From the NCBI GenBank assembly GCA_902729315.2, contig LR746276.1:5778169-5842168 (forward strand): 64,000 bases of DNA, given 5' to 3'. A model generated the notes under the pieces. It did not search any database. It was given only the letters and a program-made list of their open reading frames with translations, and was not told the origin of the DNA. The translations under genes and the position numbers were made by a program. Shown piece after piece: positions 1 through 10,756 of this stretch; positions within the stretch are counted from its first letter, which is position 1; each line of letters opens with the position of its first letter. Source of the stretch: Spirodela intermedia (taxonomy: Eukaryota > Streptophyta > Magnoliopsida > Alismatales > Araceae).

Positions 1-1390
1 TTCATTTTGAGTAAAGCTTTCAATCTACTGATTTCCAATAAATGTTTTGCTATCATGTTGTGAACATAAATCAACAAATAAATGAAGGAATCAATTAACA
101 ATTTTCTAATAAGTACAATTGTCAAATTTACTCCAAAGAATTCATGTTGTGTCTTAAATGCATCAAATCTCTTATACCACTACCAAGGAGATTGCTTAAA
201 GCTGCATGTAGATTTTTGAGTAAATAAATATGATTATCTTTTCCGTAATAAGAAAGCCTTCAAGTCGCTGCATATAAATTTGTTCTTCAAGATTATAATA
301 TAGAAATGTTGTTTTGACATTTATCTATTTTAAATCTAGATTATATGATGCAACTAGAGATAATAGGACATGTATTGAGCTATGATTAACAATAGGTGGA
401 AAACATTTACAACTAATCATGCCTTATATCTAACATCATCAACATGTTTAGTGCCTCATTTTCTCCTTGAAGAATCATTTTCAGCCAATGACTTCCTATC
501 CTTTTAGAGCCTTTGTCAACTCACAAATCTGCTTTTTATGAAGAGATTCAATTTCTTTCTTCATAGAAACTAGCCACTTATCTCCATCCTCACAAGAGAT
601 ATCATTTGATAATTTAGACGGCACATTGGAGTGTAAAGTCTCATCTACAATGGTCAAATATATAAGTAACCATATTTGTATAGTCATACTTGAATGGTGG
701 TCTAGTATCTCTCTTTGACTGATCTTGGGTAAGAAAGTAATTCTGAGTTTGTAGAAATGTCTCTATAAGATGCATGTTAGGCATTGCAAGTTTTCTTTTG
801 CTAGGAGTGCATCTTATGTGAACCTAAAATTTTAAAATCCACCTATTTTAAAGTACTATCATGAAAATTTATATTTTTTGGAAAAAACATCTTTTATCTA
901 GGATGTAAAAATACAACTTCATGAAAGGTAACATTTCTCTCAATAAAAAGGTTAGGGGATTTAGGATCAAGAAGCCAAAACCTATATCCTTTGGCTCTAG
1001 AGACATAACTGAGGAAACTAAACTTCTTTGTCCTTAGATCTAACTTTCTATTATTAACATGGATATAAGTCAAATAATAGAAAACTCTTAAATCTAAATA
1101 ATCAAGAGGATTATCTAACTAGATTCCTTCAATAATTTTTAAGTTGATGTCACATATTGGAGATCAGTTTATAAGATGGCATGTTGTGGACACCTCTTCT
1201 GCCCAAAAGTCTTGACTAACACCTACTTTTGAAAGCATACAACAAGCTCTTTCTCTAGAGTTTTGTTCAATCTTTTTGTGTCTCTATTTTGTTGTGGAGT
1301 TTAACTAATTGTCCTATGCCTATTAATACCTTCTTTTTTATAGGAATCATTAAATTTCAAGGAGCAAAACTAGTCCTCAAGATTAGAACT
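1..1390 (-). mobile_element. Copia A: integrase C-part and reverse transcriptase remnant
   Basis: Decayed Ty1/copia pol on the minus strand, cut by the left window edge. Reading the minus strand from 1,390 downward gives a broken integrase stretch resembling NLE..SLKFND, KKEGINRHRTI and a TPQQN-like segment, then an RT start (DGDKWLVSMKKEIESLHKKQ, about 500-600). Further RT follows down to base 1 (LVASYNLDLK, LEEQIYMQRLEGF). Stops and frameshifts are frequent, so this is dead coding sequence. It appears to continue the same element whose gag and protease lie at 12.6-13.65 kb and whose integrase N-part lies at 7.0-7.6 kb, because the three pieces cover consecutive parts of one polyprotein without overlap. 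Family assignment is firm; belonging to one single element is inference. Confidence 0.8.
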
Positions 1391-2130
1391 GCCATGATAT
1401 CATCAACTATCACATCATTATAGGATGTCACATCATCATCATCATCAATGTCACATCAATAGAAACTACCACCTCATCCCTACTATTGATGTGTCATCCC
1501 CACATCAATGCATTGTTTGATGAATCAATGCCTCATTTTATTATTTATAAGTATCATTGTAATGACGTTTAGAAAAATAAAAGAATAAGAAATGATATAC
1601 AATAATTTGGTTAGGATTAATCAAAATCACTCTATTTAGGGGATGGTCATGAGAACCACTACTACTCCCAATTGGAGCATGTGACTTGATGCACCTCCAT
1701 TGCACATCCTATGAGTGTTGGCACCCTTCTTACCTCCTCCCCTTCACCCTCAAGAGCTGCCTCCTTCATCGCCACATTGTCCCATTCATTAGACATTGCT
1801 GTCTCCTTTGTTGCCAAATGTCATCTTCTGCTGCATTGTGACCACCAGTTGTCACTCTACTCAAGTTGAGTCCTCAATGTCCACCCCCTACAGTGGCTCT
1901 TGCCAATGTTACTACCTCCTCCTCCTACCTAAGCTACTGACACCTCCACTAGCACTGCTCACTCACCGTCACCACTTTCCACCTCCACAGCCTGCACCGC
2001 CACCACCTCGAGCCCAACATTAAGTCATAGTCGAAACACCCAAATTAGGGTTTTAACAACAACCCTTTTAAGGGTCTCACTTATTGGGTCCAACCCACCT
2101 TGACCATCTAGCCCAGTCACCCAAATCATT
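1391..2130. other. Non-coding sequence between copia pieces
   Basis: No credible gene. The sequence holds CATCATCATC-rich stretches near 1,420-1,460 and a Pro-rich open frame that looks fortuitous. Its right end (about 2,085-2,130) resembles the degenerate minisatellite at 6,715-6,895, so the two were probably contiguous before copia B inserted. It may be part of an older unidentified insertion inside the integrase region of copia A. Confidence 0.5.
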
Positions 2131-2303
2131 TGTTGACAAAAAGAAGAGAAAACCCTAGAATTAATGATTGAAGAAGAGGAGTACATGAGGTTATATAGAA
2201 GAAGAGAAGAAAGAGAGAGAAAAGAAAAAGTGGAGATCGTGGAGGAAGAATAGGGACATAGAGATAATAAGTCCAAATTGGGCCTAGTGGGCTTATTCTA
2301 ACA
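2131..2303 (-). repeat. 3' LTR of copia B
   Basis: On the minus strand it begins TGTTAGAATAAGCCC and ends TTTTTGTCAACA, giving the TG...CA termini. It is 173 bp long and matches 6,536-6,714 over nearly its whole length with scattered substitutions and small indels. Confidence 0.9.
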
Positions 2304-2317
2304 CTCTCCCTCAAGTT
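2304..2317 (-). other. Polypurine tract of copia B
   Basis: On the minus strand the sequence AACTTGAGGGAGAG directly abuts the 3' LTR start TGTTAGAA. This is the usual plus-strand priming tract of plant copia elements. Confidence 0.8.
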
Positions 2318-2329
2318 ACAGTATACAAG

Positions 2330-5300
2330 TCATACATGCCTAGCTTGGTGCATGTTGCATCGTAAGAGATCCCAGCAAGACACTTGATGTGGACGTCTAT
2401 AAGATGATGAGATGAGATAATGTGTGGAGTAAAAATAACATCTGACATTACCTTATCTCAGATATATTGACAATCAATCTTGATGTACTTCATCTACTCA
2501 TAAAACATAAGATTCCCAACAATGAAGATGGTGTCTTGATTATCACAATATATAGGTATTGACATAGGAGATGAGATGTCAAGTTCTTCAATGAGTGAAC
2601 TTAGCCACACTATCTCTCACGGTGTCTTGGTCATGGTGCGATACTCGGACTCAACACTGGAGCAAGATACCACTTTCTGCTTTCTAAAGCATCACGTGAC
2701 AAGGTTGCTACCTATATATTTGCAATAACTAGTGATAGACTTGTAATCTCCCTTCTCACCAATATATTCTACATCCAAATAAACTTCAATCCAAAGGTGT
2801 ACATGTCTTCAATAAATAAGCCCTCTCTTAAGAACTCTTTTGATGTATATTAGAACCTGTAAAGCTCCCTCCTAGTGAATTTGTCAATGTTCATACATGA
2901 ATTAACTAAGGACATTAACTGTGTACATGATGTCGAGGTGAGTGACAGTGAGGTAAATCATCTTCCCCAACAACCGTTTGTATCGATTAGCACCCTTTAG
3001 GAGTAGAGATAACATATCTCATAAGCATGGACGTGCCTCCATAGGTGACGACTCTAACTTACACGTAAGTAGCTCAGTCTCCTAAAGCATATCAAGAGTA
3101 TACTTTTATTGAGAGAGAGTGAGGTTGCCATCTTAATAGGCGATCTTAATTCTAATGAAATATCATAGAATCTTTAGATCTCGTATACTAAAGTGCTAAT
3201 GTAGGTATAATTTAGTAGTTTGAATGTATACTTCATCACTTCCTATCACAAGAATGTCATCCACATAAATAATTAGGATGATAATACCAATTCTATTAGT
3301 CTTTGTAAGTATTGTGAGATCTACAAGATAGTGAGAATTTGAATTATACCAAAAAACTATTGAACTTGGTGAACTAAGTACGTGAACTTTACTTAAGTTT
3401 ATAAATGGCGGTCATAGAAAACAAAAAAAGAAATAGGGTGTCTGGTGCATGCACATGTATCTTTGTAGAGAGCAATAGGAAGATAAAAGTCATCCACCCT
3501 AATGTTAGAAAAGACAACTAGAGGAGGCTCGTTGACAAAGAGTAAAGACGAATTTTATCCCATAGTAGAGGAGTCAAATGGCAATGAAGCCGAAGGTGTC
3601 TAAGGAGTTGATAAAGATGAAATTAGACAAGTAGACAAAGTAGAAGAAGGATTTGCAATGATCACCACAAGAGGAAAACTAGATGATGAAGATGTAATAG
3701 ATCAAGAAGGAGTCAATGCTAGAGAGAAGAAGACAGATTCCTCATAAAAAGTAATATCAGTTGATGTCATATAACGATGAGTATCAAGAAAATAAACCTA
3801 ATAACTTTTTTGTGTCCGTGAGTAACCAACAAATATCCCTTTGAAAGCACAAGGGGTTAATTTAGAAAGAGAAAAAGAGTAGTCTTGAATGAAAGCAATG
3901 CATTCAAAGACACAAGGGGGTAAGTAAAAAAAAGAAGAATCAGATGAAAGACAATGAAATGGAATGACCCCACCAAGTAGAGCGGAAGAAAGCCGATTCT
4001 ATAGATACGTGGTTGTCAAGAGAGCATCAGACCACAGATAATGAAGATCGTTCATTTCAATGAGTAGTGTGCAAGCAATGTCAAATAGTTGATGATATTT
4101 AAATTCGACAACACTATTTTATTAAGATGTGTGTGGACATGTGGTCTAATAAAGAATATCACAATCAATACAAAATATATAAAGTGAGTTTTAGACCAGC
4201 TCTAAAATATTGTCGATATGAAAAATCTTGAGCATAATAGAGTACTGAGTGATAACCTCAATAATAAAGTGAACAATTATAGTGTGAACTTAGATATAAT
4301 TTTAGAAAAGATAGACCCAACTTACTCAAGTATAGTCATCAACAAAGACAATGTAGTAGCAATGACTTGAGATAGACAAAGTATGAAATAGGTCATAAAC
4401 ATCATAATGAATGAGGTCAAAAGATAATATGGATGGAACTCGTCTTGACTTGGGTATGAACCACAATAGTGTTTGCCTAAATGACATGACTCGCACACAA
4501 ATTTATTAAGAGAAAGCTAAGATAAGGTTTTTTTAAAAATTTCAAAACAAAGATGTTCTAAACGACGATCCTACAAAATAGATGAAGTGGTTATAAAGGA
4601 AACAAAAAGAATTTAAAGGCCAGAAAAAGGTTCATCAAAAATTAGCTCACATCCATTCTCATGCCCCAAACCAATCCTCCACCTAACATACAAATCCTAG
4701 AAGGTACAATGAAAAAATGTATATATAATAGAGCAAAGGATGGCTTGAGTAATAATACTGATAGGTAAGAGGTTAGTAGGAAATCTAAAAATATAGAAAA
4801 CCTGAGTGAGATGAACACTTGGGGTAACAATAGTATTTTCATGTCCGTTAATTGAATAAGTTCGGTCATCGGCAATGATAACCAATAGATGATGAGGGGT
4901 AGACTAGTATGATAATAAAATAGTGGGTGTGTCGGTCATGTGAGTGGAGACCTCCAAGTCAATAATCCATGGTAAAGATGAAGATATGAGGAGAGCGTGT
5001 ATACTTAAGGTGGAAAGATTCAAAAGCGAGGCCAGATTGATCGAGAAATGCGTCATGGTACCACTAGAGTAGTATAGTGCTTCATACTCAGTAGAGGTCA
5101 ATGTCACCTGAAATATCAAAGACAAAACACTAGATGGCACCATAGAAGTTGGTGAAAGAGGCAAGAGAGCCGGTTGAGCAAAGTTGGGCTTTCCAAATTG
5201 TTTCCAACATTTGTCTAGCATGTGGTTTTACTTGCCATAGTAGATGTATGGAAAAAAAAAAAATTGTATCTTTCCCATATAGTAGATGACCACTATCTAG

Positions 5301-5330
5301 TCTCGAAGTGTGAGGGTCATGTGGCACTCA
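2330..5330 (-). pseudogene. Copia B pol remnant (protease, integrase, RT, RNase H)
   Basis: Recognisable minus-strand pieces in order: WIIDLEVSTHMTD near 4,930-4,990 is a decayed aspartic protease (WIIDSGASDHMT in the family), with the active-site DSGA changed to DLEV. KFVCESCHLGKH near 4,450-4,510 is the pre-integrase zinc motif. YVDD at 3,256-3,267 is the RT catalytic motif, within LIIYVDDILVIG. EYRTMTKTP and a CDNQDTIFIV stretch between 2,500 and 2,650 are RNase H, followed by a typical copia C-terminus just before the LTR. Many stops and frameshifts make it non-functional. The RT active-site motif itself is preserved. Confidence 0.85.
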
Positions 5331-6159
5331 AGGAGTAGAGACAACCAACATCGAAAAAGTAGATGTGACGCTGACTATAGTAGGAGTGTTTGTACTATAG
5401 CGGAGAAAATGTGAGAGATATTAGGTACTTATTCTAGAGAGGATTGTCCCACGAATCTAAGAGGTAATCGATGAGTAAAGTCCACTTAGATAGACTCTGA
5501 TAAGAAACTCTTGATGGTAGTGCTCGAATGTCTAGAGGTCAATGATCAAAGGTTGATAGATGGCAAGTTCTTATATTAGGGCCTAGAGATGACCAAAATG
5601 AGCCTAAAGTGAGGAGTCATCTTACTTGCAGGCAAGAAGCAACTTGAAGATCTCGACCGTGGAACTAATATTTGTCTGATTAATGTACATGTTCTCTAAT
5701 GTCATCTAGAGTTGTTGTGTAAGACAAATTCGAGTGAGAGGCTCAGCAATACTCAGTTCAATGCTCTAAAGCATCTAGGGAAGGATGGCTGAATCGAGTT
5801 GAGATCATAAAGTAAAGGACAGATCAATGAGGCTGGATAGATTAGTCAACAAGTGGTGGAGAAGGTTGTGCAACGTAAAAAGGTGCTCGAATCTAGAGGC
5901 CCACAATGCATAATTATATCTATTGAAGATATATGCCGGTTGAAAGAGTCACACTGTGATGGAGTGCTATGGAGTAGCCGACCTAATCAAAGGAAGAGCA
6001 ACAATTGGCTAAAGAACTGGCCGAGGATGTGCTTAAGACATTGAAGATTCGCCCACTAGATCCATAGATCAAGATTAGTGGGAAATGAGATGACACTAGG
6101 AGGGGATGTCATTGCGTGGGGTGCCAGAATGTGACGCTCAACTAGTCGGGAGGCAAAGT

Positions 6160-6310
6160 GTGGGGGGGGCGAGAGGCAGCACACAAGGTGCTAGGAGGCA
6201 GCATGCGGGGCATCAGGAGGTGGCATACAAGGCACCAAGAGGCAGTGTGCAGGGCACCTACAGTCGGTGCATGGGGCATTGGTGGGAGATGATGCCATCA
6301 GGTGCACAGA
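6160..6310. repeat. Imperfect GGCAGCATGCGGGGCA-like minisatellite in the copia B leader
   Basis: Four to five diverged units of roughly 24-30 bp built around GAGGCAGC, a GCA/GTG spacer and GGGGCA or AAGGCACC. It lies between the copia B gag remnant and its primer-binding site. Its function is unknown and it may be a non-coding leader expansion. Confidence 0.5.
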
Positions 6311-6522
6311 TGCAGCAGCACACTAGGTAGGAGTGTAGGATGGTGCTGGGAAAGCCCTGAACATGCATGCAGGTGCATGCAGCAGGCGGCACAGTAGGCC
6401 TATAGGGCTACGCACACCATGCACCAGGTTGGTGCACAAGGTGCCGCTGTAGGAGATTGCGTCAGGAGAGGATAGGGGACGCCAAGAGAGGAGGAAGAGT
6501 AGTGGTGGTGTAGAAACCCTAG

Positions 6523-6535
6523 GGCTTTGATACCA
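6523..6535 (-). other. Primer-binding site of copia B
   Basis: On the minus strand TGGTATCAAAGCC sits immediately downstream of the 5' LTR end. It is one substitution from the plant initiator-Met tRNA site TGGTATCAGAGCC. Confidence 0.85.
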
Positions 6536-6714
6536 TATTGACAAGAAGAAGAGAAAACCCTAGAATTAATGATTGAAGAAGAGGAGTACATGAAGTTATA
6601 TAGAAGAAGAAAAGAAAGAATGAGAGGAGAAGTGGAGATCATGGAGGAAGAATAAGGACATGGAGAGAATAAGTCTAAATTAGGCTTAGTGGGCCCAATG
6701 AGCCCATTCTAACA
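6536..6714 (-). repeat. 5' LTR of copia B
   Basis: A 179-bp partner of the LTR at 2,131-2,303. The minus-strand start TGTTAGAATGGGC is preserved; the terminal CA is changed to TA just before the primer-binding site. Confidence 0.88.
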
Positions 6715-6900
6715 CCATTCAACCTAGCCACCTGACCTACCAGCCCACCATGACTATTCAGCCAAGCCACCAAGACCATCCAACCTAGCCATCTATCCCA
6801 CTAGTCTCGACCATCCAACCTAGCCACCTGCCCCACCAGCCTAGCCACCTTGACCATCCAACCCAACCACCTTGACCTACCAGCCCAGCCAACTGAGATC
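6715..6900. repeat. Degenerate minisatellite, ACCATCCAACCTAGCCACC-type units
   Basis: About five diverged units of roughly 40 bp containing CCATCCAACCTAGCCACC or CCTACCAGCCCAGCCA. Related sequence lies at about 2,085-2,130 on the other side of copia B, so the element landed inside this array. Confidence 0.6.
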
Positions 6901-7019
6901 ACACTAGCCCAATAAGCTTATTAATGCTAAGGCCATTCCATTCTCTCAACCCATTAATTAATTTTAGGCCCATTAAATGACCCAAGTCAACCCCACCAAG
7001 CCCAACCCAACGAATTATC

Positions 7020-7598
7020 TTGCATCACTTCTATTGCTTAAAGTACATAAATACTTTATTTCTATCCTTAAGTATGAACACCAAAATTTCAAGAAAAAAT
7101 CATCAATAAGTGAGAGAAAAAAACAAACACCTCTTTTTGAAGGGACAAAAGGGCCCCAAAGACCTAAGTGGATGTAATGAAGTGTACCTTTGGTCTTGTA
7201 AATTATTGTTTGGAAATTGTCTTTCTTATTATTTCCTAAGATACAATGTTTACAAAATTTGACTTTACCAATACTTTGTACATAAAGCAAGTCTCTCTTG
7301 CTCAATAGATCTACTTCCTTTTTGTTCATATGTCCCAACCTCATAGGACACAATTTGTGACATCTTCTTCAATCATAGAGGTAGATGCTACTATGGCTGA
7401 ACCAGAAACTATGGCCCCTAATAGGGCGTAAAGGGTACCACACTTGTTCCCTTTATCACAACAAGGTCTTCTTTTTTTTATTTTCATAACCTCATTTGCT
7501 ATACCAAGGGCTCTTCGAATAAATAGTCATAGTCATTAGCATCAAGAGTGCCCAAATGAATCAGATATTTTCTTAAATCAAGAACATGTCTAACATCA
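7020..7598 (-). mobile_element. Copia A: pre-integrase and integrase N-part
   Basis: From the gypsy insertion downward the minus strand reads DVRHVLDLRKYLIHLGTLDA, a copia segment found just after the protease. It continues with [20 protein letters not shown] and FCKHCILGN (GAG-pre-integrase zinc motif), [15 protein letters not shown] and the integrase-core start [12 protein letters not shown], then [10 protein letters not shown] near 7,030. The next integrase residues reappear near 1,390, so the coding sequence is interrupted here. Several frameshifts show that the copy is dead. Confidence 0.82.
7594..7598. repeat. Target-site duplication, left copy (CATCA)
   Basis: CATCA directly precedes the TG of the gypsy LTR at 7,599. 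The identical CATCA follows the CA end of the other LTR at 12,607-12,611. This fixes the insertion boundaries and shows a normal integrase-mediated event inside copia A. Confidence 0.9.
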
Positions 7599-7652
7599 TG
7601 ATGGAGTCCCAATGACTTCCAAGGCTCTACCGTAGTCTGAGGGGTTTCTCAC

Positions 7653-7715
<63 letters not shown>

Positions 7716-7941
7716 AGGGGAGGGAAAGATGGGATGCACGAGATAAGGGTAGCCCAAGCTAGGGGCGGTGCCGCCATGCAATGTTGTCAAGGGAAACTTG
7801 GACAGAAGCAGAAGGAGAGGGAAGGTCAAGAAATCCCTTCGAGGGAAAGTGAGACAGCTAGGGTCATGTACCGGTTTTTGCCTCCCAATCAATCCTTCTT
7901 GTGTTTATACCAAATTGGGATAAGCCCTCAGTGGGCCTCTC
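7599..7941 (-). repeat. 3' LTR of the gypsy element, truncated
   Basis: Matches 12,229-12,539 apart from substitutions and a much longer GA microsatellite (about 7,656-7,708). The match stops at 7,941, where the sequence switches abruptly to integrase coding. The part equivalent to 12,540-12,606 is absent. Confidence 0.88.
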
Positions 7942-10756
7942 AGACTTCCATTTGGCCATCCATCTCCGGGTGGTATGCTGAATTCATCTTGAACGAGGTC
8001 CCTTGGAGTGCATGTAACTCCCTCCAAAATGCGCCAGTGAAGACACTCCCTCGATCAATGACAATAGATAATGGAAACCCATACAAGTGTACAATGTCCC
8101 TGGAGAAGACGGCTGCCACGTCTACTGCCGCAAACATATGTTTAAAGAGAGAGAAATGGCTGTACTTATTGAGATGGTCCACTACCACTAGGATCGAGTC
8201 AAATCCTTTGGACTTCAGAAGGCCCTTGATGAAGTTCATCGATATATCCTCCCATATGTAGTTTGGGATGGGTAGTGGTTGAAAAAGGCCTTCTGGAGAG
8301 AGACATCTGGACTTGAAATGAAGGTAGGTGGAGCATTGATTGATATGCATTTTGATGTCTCCTTTCATGCCCGACCAATAGAACTATTGCGAGATGTGAT
8401 GGTAAGTCTTCAGAAACCCATTGTGCCCCCCCAAGGCTCAATCATGAAATTCTTCGAGCAATTTTGGGATGACTGTGGATGAGCGGGGTAGAGCCAATCG
8501 GTCCTCGAATCTTAGCAAGCTATTGTAGAGTGTATACCTTTAGTTGTTGAAAACTCCCTCTTGAATCTCCTGCATAATCTTGGCCAGCTTAGAGTCAGCC
8601 TAGACCTCCCGTTGCGTTGTTTCCAAATCCAACCTTGAAGAAGTGGATACAACACACAATACCACCTCCTCTTTGGTGGGCCTTCGAGACAGTACATCAG
8701 CCGCTAGATTTTGGCGCCTTTCTTTGTACTAGATTACAAATGAGTAACCCATAAGCTTGGCAATCCACTGGTGGTATTGTGCATGCACTTCCTTCTGCTC
8801 GATCAAATATTTCAAGCTATATTGGTCTGCCTAGATGATAAATGTCTGAAACATCAAGTAATGCTTCTATTTTTTGACTACCATAATGACTGCAATGAGT
8901 TCTCGCTCATAGGCCAATCGGATACAATCTTTGGAAGAAATAACTTTACTATAGAATGTTATGGGGCGCCCTTGTTGCATCCAATATTGCACCCACCCCC
9001 ACACCTGAAGCATCAGTCTCGAGGGTAAATGGTTAGGAGAAATCAGGGAGTACGAGTACCGGGGTCGAGCATAAGGCCTGCTTCAGCTCTTCAAAGGCTT
9101 GTTGAGCTGCCTCCAACCATGCGAAGGCATCTTTCTTTAGGAGTTAAGTGAGTGGCCATACAATCTTTATGTATCCCTCCATGAAGCGGCAATAATACTC
9201 AGCCAACCCCAAGAATCCTTGCAATTGTCTTAGGTTTATCGGCGAAGGCCATGTTTGTACATCTTGGATTTTATTTTGGTCAGTCGCTACTCCACCTGGT
9301 GATATCTAGTGACCCAAATATTTCAGCTGCCCTTGATAGAAAGAGCACTTTTGAAGTTGACCATCAGCTGATGGTCTTGGAGAAGCGCCAGTACAATCCG
9401 CAGGTGAGCCTTGTGATCAGTCGCTGATCAGCTGAAGACCAAGATGTCGTCGAAGAAAACCAGAACTGAGCACCACAAATATGGTCAAAAGATGAGATTC
9501 ATCAATGTCTGAAATGTAGAAGGTGCGTTAGTCAATCCAAAGGGCATCATTAGGTACTCATAGTGGCCCTCGTGTGTTCGGAATGCAGTTTTCTGGATGT
9601 CCTCCCTACGCATGCGAATCTAATGATACCCAAACGAAGTCCAGCTTGGAGAAGAGGATGGCCCCGTAGAGTTCTTCCAGTAGCTCATCACAACCGGAAT
9701 AGGAAAATGGTCCGGTACGGTGAGTCTATTCAGGCCGTAGTAGTCTACGCAAAAGTGCCAAGAGCCGTCCTTCTTTTTCACCAAGAGGGCTGAGCTAGCA
9801 AAGGGGCTGTAAGAAGGTTGGATAATCCTGTGCGCCAATTACTCTGCTACAAGTTGCTCCAAGACATTCTTCTAAGGATGTGAGTATCTATACGGCTGCT
9901 GCTTCACTAGTGTTGAGCCCGGTTGCAAGATGATGGCATGATCAAGGGGCCTAGGTGGTGAAAAGATAAATTTGTCAGAGAAAACCCCAAGAAAGTCATA
10001 CTCTAGTGTCCGAACAGCTGCTCCATGGGCCTCGGTTGCTAGCACCGGCATTGTCCACAGCGACGTATAATGGAGGTCTCCCATCTTGGCCATATTCATA
10101 AGGCTTGTGGTTTTCCATTGACGTGGTCATTTGCTCGTTGACGGACCCCCCCGCAGCATGTGTTACATACCTTCTACACATAAATGAATCAGGAGAAGGT
10201 CATAGTTGGTGGTGATCCACCCCAGTGTCCGAAGCCATTGGACTCCCAAGAAGATCTCCACACCTGCGTCAACCAATAGGAGAAGGTCCTGTGTGACTAG
10301 GTACCCCTGGATCAATGCCTGCACAGCACAGCACACCCTATCACAGAAGGTCGTGCAGTTGTCGCCCAAGGTGATGCGGTACGGTTGGGTCTTGGACATT
10401 GGCAGTTGCAAACGGGCGGCAAGATGTCGGCAAATATAGTTGTGTGATGCCCCACCATCCACCATGACCGTCACCTTGCAGCCATGGATGCTCCCCTTCA
10501 TTCTGAGGGTGTCGATTGACGAGATGCCTAATATGGCGTGCAATGAGACATTCGTACCCTCGAAGTCAACCCTAGGATCCGGTGGCTCGTCGGCCCCAAG
10601 TGGGGTGTCCTCTTCATCATCAAACCGTGTCTCACCGTCATCGTCGCGGATGACTATGAGGTTGAATTCCCTCTTGCAGCAATGGCCTGGAGTGAACTTC
10701 TCATCACAGGAGAAGTAGAGTCCTTGCACCTTCTCATCTCTAAGTGAACTGGGCAT
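7942..10756 (-). pseudogene. Gypsy pol remnant: protease, RT, RNase H, integrase
   Basis: Minus-strand order: protease with VMVDGGASHNYI (active site near 10,448-10,459; DGGA instead of DSGA) preceded by a knuckle-like CDEKFTPGHCC; RT start FIFSPPRPLDHAIILQPG (about 9,900-9,970), [20 protein letters not shown] (about 9,750-9,830) and the FFDDILVFS catalytic box near 9,433-9,457; RNase H between about 8,770 and 9,050; integrase with MNFIKGLLKSKGFDSILVVV and DRGSVFTGAFW (about 8,050-8,240). The reading frame ends in YHPEMDGQMEV at 7,942, where HPQTDGQTEV would normally continue for another few hundred residues. A deletion joins this codon straight to LTR sequence. Numerous frameshifts are also present. 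Confidence 0.88.

Larger units (their letters stand above)
2131..6714 (-). mobile_element. Copia B: complete but degenerate Ty1/copia retrotransposon
   Basis: A 4,584-bp element bounded by two similar LTRs (2,131-2,303 and 6,536-6,714). On the minus strand the order is 5' LTR, primer-binding site (6,523-6,535), gag, protease, integrase, RT, RNase H, polypurine tract (2,304-2,317) and 3' LTR: the copia order. The flanks are TCATT on the left and CCATT on the right, consistent with a 5-bp target duplication carrying one later mutation. The coding region is riddled with stops, and the LTRs differ at many sites, so the insertion is old. No intact gene remains. Confidence 0.9.

Noticed and set aside
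1796-2023. 75-codon Pro/Leu-rich plus-strand frame
   Set aside because: Low-complexity sequence in decayed repeat DNA.
6715-6900. Possible CRISPR-like array
   Set aside because: Units are imperfect, adjacent and without unique spacers; the context is a plant retrotransposon nest. It is a minisatellite.
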